A stretch of 39,473 nt of DNA from Sphingobacteriales bacterium (GTDB lineage: Bacteria > Bacteroidota > Bacteroidia > Sphingobacteriales > Sphingobacteriaceae): contig JACXVB010000025.1 of the NCBI GenBank assembly GCA_014763615.1, forward strand, positions 1 through 39,473, written 5' to 3'. A program made the translations under genes and the position numbers. The notes beneath the pieces were generated by a model, which worked only from the letters and a program-made list of their open reading frames with translations, was not told where the DNA came from and searched no databases. Shown piece after piece: positions 24,954 through 32,590 of this stretch (position 1 is its first letter; the number at the start of each line of letters is the position of its first letter).

Positions 24954-27900
24954 TTACTCCGCCATTGATTTAATCATACTTTCAATAAACGCTATTTCTT
25001 TTTCACTCAATTTGTACTTTTTATAAAGCTGTTTGTCAATCTCAGGAATGGATTTGCTCCAATCAATGTCTGAGGTAGGACAGAAATCCTGTAGGGGAAC
25101 GAATTTATAAGTCTTAGATGTAGCATCTTGACTTGCTTTAGCAAGACTATGCATAAATCGAAGAAACTTAGTTGATAAATATTTGCTTAAATTATTCGAA
25201 GAAACTTTATCAAGTTTTAAATCTGCACCTACAACTAAGTATGATTCTGTGCAAATTGTTCCTGGCTCTCCAATAAATGTATTTAAATTATCATCATTAA
25301 GTTCAGTACCTATGTTGTTAGCTCGTGGTGTAATTACTTTATACTTATCAATCCAATTTTTTCTTGTAGTCGCTTCAGTTCTTTCAATATATCCAATCTT
25401 CTTACCTTTACCAAAGCAAATAATAGGTGACTTTAAACCATCAGGATTACTTCTAAATTTTTCATCGTTAGTAAAATAGCCTCTAAATCCAAACGGCCTT
25501 AATGGTGAAACGTATTCTGAAAATGATTTAAAATTACCATGTTCGTTTATTTTTTCAATAATTGAAACAGCTTCATTATGGCGAACAAATGTGTCTGATT
25601 CAGATGTTTTTAGAGAGCGTAAAACTGATGTAATTTCCTCTGACTCTCTATGTGTAACAACCTTAGTTAAGTTTATATCATTGTTGTATTTTTCGTCCCA
25701 TAAAAAGTAGCAAATCCCTCCTCTAATATTAGTTTTTGGAAATACTTGTTCTGGGTTTAAGAAATCGTGTAAAAGAACAATTCTTTTATCATTCAACATT
25801 GTATCTCTAAAATCATCAAGTCCTCTTCCTCCTGAATACCATCTTGAAGGCATAATCATAGAAATGTATTTAGGATTGATTTTTTTAGCTATATCTACGA
25901 ATTGATTATAAATGGGCTTAGCACTAGCTTGAGCACCCCCATCCATTTCCATATACGGTGGATTACCCACAATTGCATGAAATTTCATATCGTTATCATT
26001 ATTTGTTTTCCAAAAAGATTGTCCTTTTTTTACTTTGGAGATAAAGTCCTCGGGTCTGTGCGTAATTTGATGAACCAAATCTTCAAAAAAGCGAGTATTC
26101 ACTTTGGCATTTCTAAAACCAGCTAAAGTTCGTTTGGTAATGCTTTTTGCCATGGGTGTTTTACAGATGACAAATATATTCTCCATTAAAGTTTTATCCC
26201 ACAATTTTTGTTGTTCTTCAATAGTTAAAGCTTCAACATCTTTATCAGGATATTTTTGACTCACCCGATTGCGGAAAATGCTGTAAGCCACATAAAGTGG
26301 ATAAAGCCCAGATTTAGAGTTGATTTCCAACACCTGGCTTTCAGGCGAAAAAACATTTTCTGTAACTTCATCCAGAGAAATAAAAACGGGGTTTGCAATT
26401 GTTTTCTCTCGCTTTTCGTCTAAAAAAACGTGTCCGCCTAAACAGTCGCCTAAGTGCATGTTAACCACACGCCAAGGCGTTAAAACAGTTTCTTTATCCG
26501 GATTGCGAAAAGTTGCAAATATTGAAGTGATACGTTCTATTCGGTCTTCTATGGGTAAATGGTCGGCAGCTCTTGCCAAAGCTCTTATGCGTTTTCCTGC
26601 TGCTCTAAATACATCTGGCTCATAATATTTCTTAAATTTCAGAAAGGTTTCTTTGGTTACACCATTAGGCATAAACTCTTCCCAAGATTGGTTATCTACC
26701 AATTGGGTAAAATTGTCTATCGAGATTTCCTTTTCCTCGTTGTTTACATCGGCACCATAAATTAATAATGGCATACGGATAGAAATACCACGCAGTATCG
26801 AAACGGCACTATCTCTATTCTTCTTCTTTTCTAAATTCTCTGCTAAAAGTTGCTTCTCTTTTTCAGAAAGTTCTTCTTTCTTCTTTTTCTTGATGGTTTC
26901 TAATTGTTCAATTTCTTCATTTGTAAAGCCTTGTTTGTTTACATCAATATCACCACTTTTAGGAATTGCTTTAGTAGTGCCAATTATCTTTTTAAGTCCT
27001 TCAAACTCTTCTAATTCAACAAATTCTAGATTCTTTAATTGGTTATCATTATACAAATAGCCATCTTCAAAACCATTTCTAACAACACGCTCTACATAAA
27101 CTTTCTTAAGCTGTTCTAACATGCCGTTTACATCATAGCTTCTCATTTGAGAGCCATCAATAGATATAATTGGACAGAAATTGAGAAATTCACCCATTAT
27201 TTTTCTATCCTCACCAGTTGTTTTACCAGCTTTGGCTGATACTTTAGCGGTTTCAGCAATTACTTTCAGCGTTCTGTCTGGCGCAAAATCAAATACAAAA
27301 CATTCTTCTTTAACCTTGCCATTAATGGTTGCTGGGGTTTGAACCCTGAAAATGGTTTGCATATAACCTGATGCAGAAGTGTTGTGTGAGCCTGACAGCA
27401 TAAAAACGGCTGTCCATGCCTTAACGGAAACACCTGTTGTTAATCTCCCGCATGATAAGGTAATGGTGTAAGTTTCGTAAGGTTTGTCTCCAATTGCTTT
27501 TTCAACCTTTTTTAATGATTCTTCCTTTGCTTCTTCTTCATCACCATCACCAGCCACGTTAACAATTTCAAATTGCCCAAAAACAGGATGCGATTTTAAC
27601 ATCTTACTTAATGTTTTCGCTTCTTTAACCCCTGGAACCATCCAAAGAGAGTGACGGAAATTATCTCGATATTCCTTTGTAGCATATGGGTAGTTACTTG
27701 TTGAATCTTCTTTACAAATTAAATTCAAAAAAGAAATTACATCCTTTTCATGTAAGAAAGACCCTGCTTCATCCACTCTAAAAAACTCACGGAAATTAAA
27801 TGCGACTTCTTCGTCAATATACCCATTAATTAATTTTCCAAGGTCGTATGTAAAAATATTGAGTTTAGGAAGCGAAGCATAAGGATTTGGGTCGCCCAAA

Positions 27901-28943
27901 TGAATTTGGTCCCATTCTGCTTTGGCTTTTTGTTCCATCACATAATCCCAAGTGTATAATTCTTCTTCCTTATAATTATCCAATAAATTAAAAGGTGTGC
28001 CAGATAGGTGAAGGATTTTTGTGTTTTGTTTTCTGAGACCTTTAATAACATTTTCACCTAATTCTGTCTGAGTGCCTTCATGCGCTTCATCTACAATAAT
28101 AAAATCCCAAAGCGTTCCAAATATTTCATCATTTTTATTAAAGTTACCACCTACTTTTTCTGAGCCTCTTAGATCTTGCATTGAAGCAAAGTAGATGTAC
28201 TTTGTGCCATTAGCTTTACAAGCTTTTTCTAAAGTTGCGTATTGATTGCCTTGGTTTTTAGAGCCATAAGAGTATTGAGGGGAATCATAAAATATTTTAC
28301 CAAAATCTTCAAACCAACCTTTATCTACAACCGGACGATGTGTTAATATAAGTGTGCGAGTAAACTCATGCTCTATTACTAATTGAAGTGCAGAAAGCGT
28401 TTTACCGAAACGCATTTTTGCAAACCATAACATTTCATTCCCTTTTTTGAATTGCTTAATGGTTTTTTCAATGGCATCTTTTTGTTCGGGTCTAAATGCA
28501 ATTGGGTTTTGAGTTTCTGTAATTTCACTGGCATGTAAAGAATCCTTACCCTCTTTAAATGCTTTTATTGCTTTTTTTACAGTTTCAAGGTCGGTAACAA
28601 ACCACTCGTTAGCTTTATTTTTAGTGTCGAAAGTTTTCTTTTTTATACCTGAGCGTGTAAGTACATTGTGTATCTCATGGTCAGAAAATGATTTTAGTCC
28701 CGATTTATCGTTGAAAATCGTAAGTTCGGTGTATAATAAGTCATAGGCAATTCCTGCTGTTTGTGTATATTGGTCTATACGTTTCTTTGCCGCCTTGTTT
28801 AATGCTTTGCTATTAGGTTCTAGCCCCCAAATGTCTTCATTATCCGAAGTAGCTTCGCCAATTTTTAAACAACCAATATGAGCTTCATCATTGATACGGA
28901 ATACATAGATTAGCTTTAGTTTTAATGAAGAGGTAAATTTCAT
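24954..28943 (-). CDS. Single-chain restriction-modification enzyme: GIY-YIG-like nuclease, SF2 helicase, Eco57I-type methyltransferase
   Basis: A 1329-aa protein with several domains. Residues ~11-125 resemble a GIY-YIG/T5orf172 nuclease (IYVFRIND, LKIGEA, RIDQY, FSDHEIH with a possible metal Glu, NEWF). Residues ~150-560 are an SF2 helicase: MRFGKT (Walker A, ~177-182), VDEAH (~284-288), LSGTPFN, and GYMQTIFRVQTP (motif VI). Residues ~815-1000 are an N6-adenine methyltransferase: motif X TPWRVVNMHLG (~822), motif I VLEINSKSGLYPLY (~871) and NPPY (994-997). The remaining ~330 residues are probably target recognition. This is like type ISP enzymes but with a different nuclease. It starts 1 bp after the stop of the 336-aa partner gene. 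Nuclease assignment is the least certain part. Confidence 0.85.
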   Translation of the reverse strand: MKFTSSLKLKLIYVFRINDEAHIGCLKIGEATSDNEDIWGLEPNSKALNKAAKKRIDQYTQTAGIAYDLLYTELTIFNDKSGLKSFSDHEIHNVLTRSGIKKKTFDTKNKANEWFVTDLETVKKAIKAFKEGKDSLHASEITETQNPIAFRPEQKDAIEKTIKQFKKGNEMLWFAKMRFGKTLSALQLVIEHEFTRTLILTHRPVVDKGWFEDFGKIFYDSPQYSYGSKNQGNQYATLEKACKANGTKYIYFASMQDLRGSEKVGGNFNKNDEIFGTLWDFIIVDEAHEGTQTELGENVIKGLRKQNTKILHLSGTPFNLLDNYKEEELYTWDYVMEQKAKAEWDQIHLGDPNPYASLPKLNIFTYDLGKLINGYIDEEVAFNFREFFRVDEAGSFLHEKDVISFLNLICKEDSTSNYPYATKEYRDNFRHSLWMVPGVKEAKTLSKMLKSHPVFGQFEIVNVAGDGDEEEAKEESLKKVEKAIGDKPYETYTITLSCGRLTTGVSVKAWTAVFMLSGSHNTSASGYMQTIFRVQTPATINGKVKEECFVFDFAPDRTLKVIAETAKVSAKAGKTTGEDRKIMGEFLNFCPIISIDGSQMRSYDVNGMLEQLKKVYVERVVRNGFEDGYLYNDNQLKNLEFVELEEFEGLKKIIGTTKAIPKSGDIDVNKQGFTNEEIEQLETIKKKKKEELSEKEKQLLAENLEKKKNRDSAVSILRGISIRMPLLIYGADVNNEEKEISIDNFTQLVDNQSWEEFMPNGVTKETFLKFKKYYEPDVFRAAGKRIRALARAADHLPIEDRIERITSIFATFRNPDKETVLTPWRVVNMHLGDCLGGHVFLDEKREKTIANPVFISLDEVTENVFSPESQVLEINSKSGLYPLYVAYSIFRNRVSQKYPDKDVEALTIEEQQKLWDKTLMENIFVICKTPMAKSITKRTLAGFRNAKVNTRFFEDLVHQITHRPEDFISKVKKGQSFWKTNNDNDMKFHAIVGNPPYMEMDGGAQASAKPIYNQFVDIAKKINPKYISMIMPSRWYSGGRGLDDFRDTMLNDKRIVLLHDFLNPEQVFPKTNIRGGICYFLWDEKYNNDINLTKVVTHRESEEITSVLRSLKTSESDTFVRHNEAVSIIEKINEHGNFKSFSEYVSPLRPFGFRGYFTNDEKFRSNPDGLKSPIICFGKGKKIGYIERTEATTRKNWIDKYKVITPRANNIGTELNDDNLNTFIGEPGTICTESYLVVGADLKLDKVSSNNLSKYLSTKFLRFMHSLAKASQDATSKTYKFVPLQDFCPTSDIDWSKSIPEIDKQLYKKYKLSEKEIAFIESMIKSMAE

Positions 28944-28944
28944 T

Positions 28945-29955
28945 TTATTTTGTTTTTAATAGGTCGATGAACCTAATTTTCTTTCCTGATCTTCCTGTTG
29001 TTATGTCTTTCTTAGACCAATCTTTAATTAGACAATAAGTGCCGTTGTGCCTTAAAATATTATTGTCCATGCAACCTTTACAGAAACTGTTTTCGGTCTT
29101 AACATTGCCAAAAAGATCAACTTCAGTTACCGTTAATCCACCACATGTATTTGGAACAATACCTTTTAAGCCATCCATTTGCCAAACATTCCAAGAAATA
29201 ATATATGCTATAAAATCTAAAGACTTTTGTTGCGGTTCTTTACCAAACTTATGAGTGTAGTTTTCAATGAAGGTTACCAACATTGCTTCCCGAGCCAAAA
29301 GTAAACTATCGCCCTGCCATTCAAAAGCATAAGTACTTTTGTAAGCTGTTTGTGCCGCTTTTAACCACTCGCCTGTGGTGTTTACATTCTCATTAATGAC
29401 TCTCAGTTTTCTATCTAAAATTCCAATTCTTTTTTTAACTGGAATAAATTCACCTGTAGTGCTGTCATATCTACTAGTGATATATGGCGCTTCGCCACAC
29501 GCCATTTCTAAACGAGTGTCTCGAATGTAATCTCGCCAAGTTTTTCCTTTCGGAAAGTTGATTCTCTCCTCATTTCCTTCCCATTTATAGCTTCCATTAT
29601 CTAATGAAATTTCAGAATTAAAAACATCACTTCTCCCAAACCATGCATTATCAATCAGGTTATTCTGAGCATTGCAAATCCAAGATGGCGTAAATACCTC
29701 TGCCATTTCTTTTGACCTTGATTGTTGTAAAATCTTGTCTTTGTGTACTCGTGGCATAATTATGTCACCATTTTCTCCTGTAATTAATTCAGGCAATATT
29801 TGTGAGTTAAATCTATAAGCTTCACCTAAATGCTGATAATTGTCAGTTGCCCAAAAAATATTTTTTTGCGTTGTGTGGTCACGAAGTAAAATTTCTAGAA
29901 CATCAGGATATTGTTCTAAAATTTCATTCTCTAATATGTCTATCCCTGTTCTCAC
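28945..29955 (-). CDS. Methyltransferase-like partner subunit of the restriction system
   Basis: A 336-aa protein read from GTG 29955, ending 1 bp before the large restriction gene. It has an N6-methyltransferase-like motif X (EVFTPSWICN, ~86-95) and a motif I-like LEMACGEAPYITSRYD (~149-164), but I see no NPPY/F catalytic motif. A C-terminal CKGC pair near residue 295 could belong to a small metal site. It is probably an accessory or SAM-binding subunit working with the 1329-aa protein. I do not recognise the exact family; annotation as restriction endonuclease subunit M would be usual. Confidence 0.72.
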   Translation of the reverse strand: MRTGIDILENEILEQYPDVLEILLRDHTTQKNIFWATDNYQHLGEAYRFNSQILPELITGENGDIIMPRVHKDKILQQSRSKEMAEVFTPSWICNAQNNLIDNAWFGRSDVFNSEISLDNGSYKWEGNEERINFPKGKTWRDYIRDTRLEMACGEAPYITSRYDSTTGEFIPVKKRIGILDRKLRVINENVNTTGEWLKAAQTAYKSTYAFEWQGDSLLLAREAMLVTFIENYTHKFGKEPQQKSLDFIAYIISWNVWQMDGLKGIVPNTCGGLTVTEVDLFGNVKTENSFCKGCMDNNILRHNGTYCLIKDWSKKDITTGRSGKKIRFIDLLKTK

Positions 29956-29959
29956 TTAA

Positions 29960-30112
29960 TTATTTATAAAGTATGTTAACTATTTCAACAACATCCTGCA
30001 AGAGTAGATTATTAATATCATCATCAAATAATTTTTGAGGCCCTAAATAGGTTTCAAGATAATCTATACCGTAAAAAATATCTCTTAAAATTTTTAACTG
30101 TTTAATATCCAT
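29960..30112 (-). pseudogene. Truncated HEPN-like partner of the nucleotidyltransferase
   Basis: A 50-aa frame from ATG 30112 (overlapping the nucleotidyltransferase stop by 11 bp): it begins MDIKQLKILRDIFYGIDYLE and ends DDDINNLLLQDVVEIVNILYK before a stop at 29960. The pattern of a first helix followed by a short helix with an acidic residue before VVEIVNI resembles the first two helices of HEPN (DUF86) proteins. The catalytic R-x4-6-H motif in the C-terminal half is missing, so it is probably a broken gene. A genuine short protein is possible. Confidence 0.5.
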
Positions 30113-30416
30113 AAATTGGCAGCTTTGTGTGATTTAGTTCTTGAATAAAGTATGGATTTTTTAAAGAGCGTTCTGTAAGCACAGCTACATCTCTTTTAAG
30201 AAGTTCTTTAAGAGCATGGTACAAATCCCGTAAATGCCCGCCAGCTTCAACAGGGTCTAAGTCTTCTTCAATATTTACCAAAAAGTCAACATCACTATCT
30301 TTATTGAAATTATTAGTCAACACCGATCCAAAAACACAAGCATTTACAACCTTGTGCTTCTTGAATAGCCCAATGATTTGGTAGATGAAAGGTTTAAAAG
30401 ATGGATGTAAGTTCAT
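30102..30416 (-). CDS. MNT-type nucleotidyltransferase (HEPN/MNT system)
   Basis: A 104-aa minimal nucleotidyltransferase with the pol-beta motif G-S-x9-D-x-D: CVFGSVLTNNFNKDSDVDFLV. A third acidic residue may be the Asp in KRDVAVLTE. In HEPN-MNT toxin-antitoxin pairs the MNT enzyme AMPylates the HEPN ribonuclease to silence it. The HEPN gene that should follow is only 50 codons long here, so the pair looks inactivated. Promoter box at 30439-30446. Confidence 0.88.
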   Translation of the reverse strand: MNLHPSFKPFIYQIIGLFKKHKVVNACVFGSVLTNNFNKDSDVDFLVNIEEDLDPVEAGGHLRDLYHALKELLKRDVAVLTERSLKNPYFIQELNHTKLPIYGY

Positions 30417-30438
30417 AGTTGATCTCTATTCTTATAAT

Positions 30439-30446
30439 CAAATATA
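30439..30446 (-). promoter_or_regulatory. -7 box of the MNT nucleotidyltransferase gene
   Basis: The minus strand reads TATATTTG, an exact TAnnTTTG. The start would be near 30432, 16 nt before the ATG at 30416. It may also drive the truncated HEPN and the restriction genes, as no other promoter is obvious between them. Confidence 0.55.
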
Positions 30447-30968
30447 TAAAAACTCCAATGAAGAGACTAGCGCTAAATCTTCCTCCTTATTTTTTGGATT
30501 TTGCCTTTATAATGAACAGCACAAAATTGCTTTTTATAATAGAAATATTGGGCATTGTCATCCCTCCAAGCCGCTAACCAGTCTGTTCCAGTATCTGTTC
30601 GAGCATCCTACGTCTTTTAACGTAAGATGACCGAACATTTCTCGCACCCTGCATGTGGAGGTACCGTAGCTATGTTGCAATCAACAAGATATAAGTAAAT
30701 CAATTGCCCTATTGTAGAAAATAGATTTAAATATTAAATTTGATTTTATAGATTTCCCTGCCCACATTTCACCAAATACTGTCTCCAAACATTCCTTAAC
30801 GTAGGATGAAGCCAATAGGAACGTAAGATAAACGTAAGAAGAGGCTTAGATAGAATAAGGATAGTTATAGGATAACCTTAAGATAATTAGAGAAATACTA
30901 CACTTTAAATGCAGATAAAAAGTTGGTTTTAGTGAATTAATCAGTTTGTTAATTGATTAACCTTTCCC

Positions 30969-31035
30969 TTAATTCACCAGCAACTTATATCCCTTACCGT
31001 GTACATTAATGATTTCTACTTTGGGGTTTTTAACT
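30969..31035 (-). pseudogene. Duplicated 3' end of the response-regulator gene
   Basis: The minus strand encodes PKVEIINVHGKGYKLLVN and a stop, identical in protein sequence to the C-terminus of the response regulator at 31879. The two 58-bp segments differ at eight bases and all eight are synonymous. No upstream part of a regulator gene is present. It is thus the remnant of a diverged homologue or of a gene-end replacement. Confidence 0.85.
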
Positions 31036-31260
31036 TAAAACTTTGTTTTTAAAACTGAAGACCAAGTACAAGCATTAAAACTTTTGGTTTTGGTTGATGA
31101 AATGAAGAGTATTTATTTGAATGCAATCAGTCATTATGATTAAATTTGCTAACTTTCTTTTTCATAAGGAGATACAGAATGTTTAATACTCAATTTAAAA
31201 CAATTTGAGTCCTTTATAGACTAGTATTTTAAAAAATAGATATATTTAAATAAAAATGCC

Positions 31261-31464
31261 ATGATAATTGAAAGAACCAAAGACGAAGTTATTTTTAAAT
31301 TACCAGCAAATACTAGTGTTGATGATTTACAAGATATGGCTGATTTTTTAGAGTTTTCTGAACTCTCTAAAAAGGCAAAAGCAAAGCAAGAAGAAGTTGA
31401 TGATTTAGTGAAGTCTATAAAAAAAGGTAGATGGGAAAAAACTAAATCTAAATTAAACTTATGA
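31261..31464 (+). CDS. Small antitoxin of a PIN-type toxin pair
   Basis: A 67-aa acidic/basic alpha-helical protein (start MIIERTKDEVIFKLPANTSV, middle DMADFLEFSELSKKAKAKQE) of the kind encoded in front of PIN-domain toxins in Bacteroidota. Its stop overlaps the toxin start by ATGA (31461-31464). It should bind and inhibit the PIN nuclease, but the toxin here is frameshifted, so the antitoxin may now be an orphan. Confidence 0.75.
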   Translation: MIIERTKDEVIFKLPANTSVDDLQDMADFLEFSELSKKAKAKQEEVDDLVKSIKKGRWEKTKSKLNL

Positions 31465-31882
31465 GAATTGTTGTTGACACTAACATTGTGTTTAGTGCAA
31501 TATTAAATACCAATAGTCAGATTGCAAAGATACTCCTTCAACCCCGCTCTAAGCTTAATTTCTACGCTACTCAGCATCTTTTATCTGAGATTAACGAGCA
31601 TAAAGCGAATTTCTAACTACTCTGATGATGAGTTGGAGAGAGTAATTGAATTGATTACAAAGAAGATACGTTTTATCCACATAAAACTCATTCCTAAAGA
31701 AGTATATCAAAAAAATAGAATTAATGTTAGTAGATATAGACGTTGATGATACCGAATTTGTGGCATTAGCTGAACACATAAAAGCTAAACTTTGGAGTGG
31801 AGACAAAGAATTAATGAAAGGCTTAGCAAAGAAAAAGTGGACTAAATTTATCTCTACTCAAGAGTTGTTCACAAAAATTTAA
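31461..31882 (+). pseudogene. PIN-domain toxin with two frameshifts
   Basis: Three consecutive frames together make a PIN protein: MRIVVDTNIVFSAIL ... HLLSEINEHKA (first frame), RISNYSDDELERVIELITKK ... KEVYQK (second) and LVDIDVDDTEFVALAEHIKA ... LWSGDKELMKGLAK ... FTKI (third). The PIN acidic residues are all present. The first shift is near 31608-31613, the second at a seven-A run (31709-31715). The final stop (31880-31882) overlaps the stop of the convergent response-regulator gene. It is either a decayed toxin or, less likely, a sequencing artefact. Confidence 0.8.
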
Positions 31883-32577
31883 TTCACCAATAACTTATAC
31901 CCCTTGCCATGTACGTTTATGATTTCCACTTTGGGGTCGTCTTTTAGGTATTTTCTTAGTTTACTTAAGAAAACATCCATACTACGGCCATTAAAGTAAT
32001 TATCGTCATGCCAAATTTGCAAGAGCGCTTCTTCACGGGTGAGTACATCATTCATTTTTAAGCAAAGTAAACGCAATAACTCGGCTTCTTTGGTGCTTAC
32101 CTTTTGCTGCTCATCCTCTTTAGAAATGATTTGAGTTTGATAATCAAAAGCATAACTTCCGATATTGAATTGCGTAGGCTTTTCTTCTGGCTCTTGGTCT
32201 TGCATGGCTACACGGCGCAACAAAGCGTTGATGCGTAACAACAATTCTTCTATCCTAAAAGGTTTAGTAATATAATCATCGCCACCTAAAGCATAAGCTT
32301 CGGTTTTATCTTCCATCATTCCTTTTGCGGTAGCAAAAATGATGGGAATTTGAGTATTAATTTTTCGGATATCTTTAGCTAAGGTAAAACCATCCTTTTT
32401 GGGCATCATCACATCTAAAATGCAAATGTCAAAATCCTGAGTGGTAAATGCTTTTAAACCTTCGTCTCCATCTTTACAAAGCTTTACATCAAACTTCCCT
32501 TTTAAAGAAAGGTAGTCTTCTAACAACATCCCTAAATTAGGATCATCTTCTACTAAAAGTATTTTTTTAGGATTCAT
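31879..32577 (-). CDS. OmpR/PhoB-family response regulator
   Basis: A 232-aa regulator: receiver domain with acidic pair LVEDDPN, phosphorylation Asp in CILDVMMPKKDG (~residue 54), Thr/Ala in IFATAKG and Lys in YITKPFR; then a winged-helix DNA-binding domain (GSYAFDYQTQ ... GRSMDVFLSKLRKYL ... VHGKGYKL). It lies 13 bp downstream of its sensor kinase gene. It probably binds the TTAACA repeats at 34523-34559 and so controls both its own operon and the divergent secreted protein. Confidence 0.95.
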   Translation of the reverse strand: MNPKKILLVEDDPNLGMLLEDYLSLKGKFDVKLCKDGDEGLKAFTTQDFDICILDVMMPKKDGFTLAKDIRKINTQIPIIFATAKGMMEDKTEAYALGGDDYITKPFRIEELLLRINALLRRVAMQDQEPEEKPTQFNIGSYAFDYQTQIISKEDEQQKVSTKEAELLRLLCLKMNDVLTREEALLQIWHDDNYFNGRSMDVFLSKLRKYLKDDPKVEIINVHGKGYKLLVN

Positions 32578-32590
32578 AACCAGCTAATTG

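Larger units (their letters stand above)
30417..31260. other. Gene-poor stretch with fragments and hairpins
   Basis: No intact gene is seen in these 844 bp. They hold the MNT promoter box; a hairpin at 30604-30629 (CATCCTACGT / ACGTAAGATG) within a sequence resembling short intergenic repeats; several copies of ACGTAAGA around 30820-30840; an inverted repeat GTGAATTAA / TTAATTCAC (30932-30940, 30969-30977); the response-regulator tail copy (30969-31035); and an orphan 32-codon frame end at 31045-31143 (starting FKTEDQVQALKLLVLVDE). It looks like eroded gene material at an island edge. Confidence 0.6.

Noticed and set aside
30385..30630. Plus-strand 81-codon frame over the MNT promoter
   Set aside because: It runs through the promoter box and a hairpin repeat and has no family resemblance.
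31591..31806. Minus-strand 71-codon frame opposite the PIN toxin
   Set aside because: The plus strand clearly encodes a PIN protein across three frames; the opposite frame has no recognisable content.
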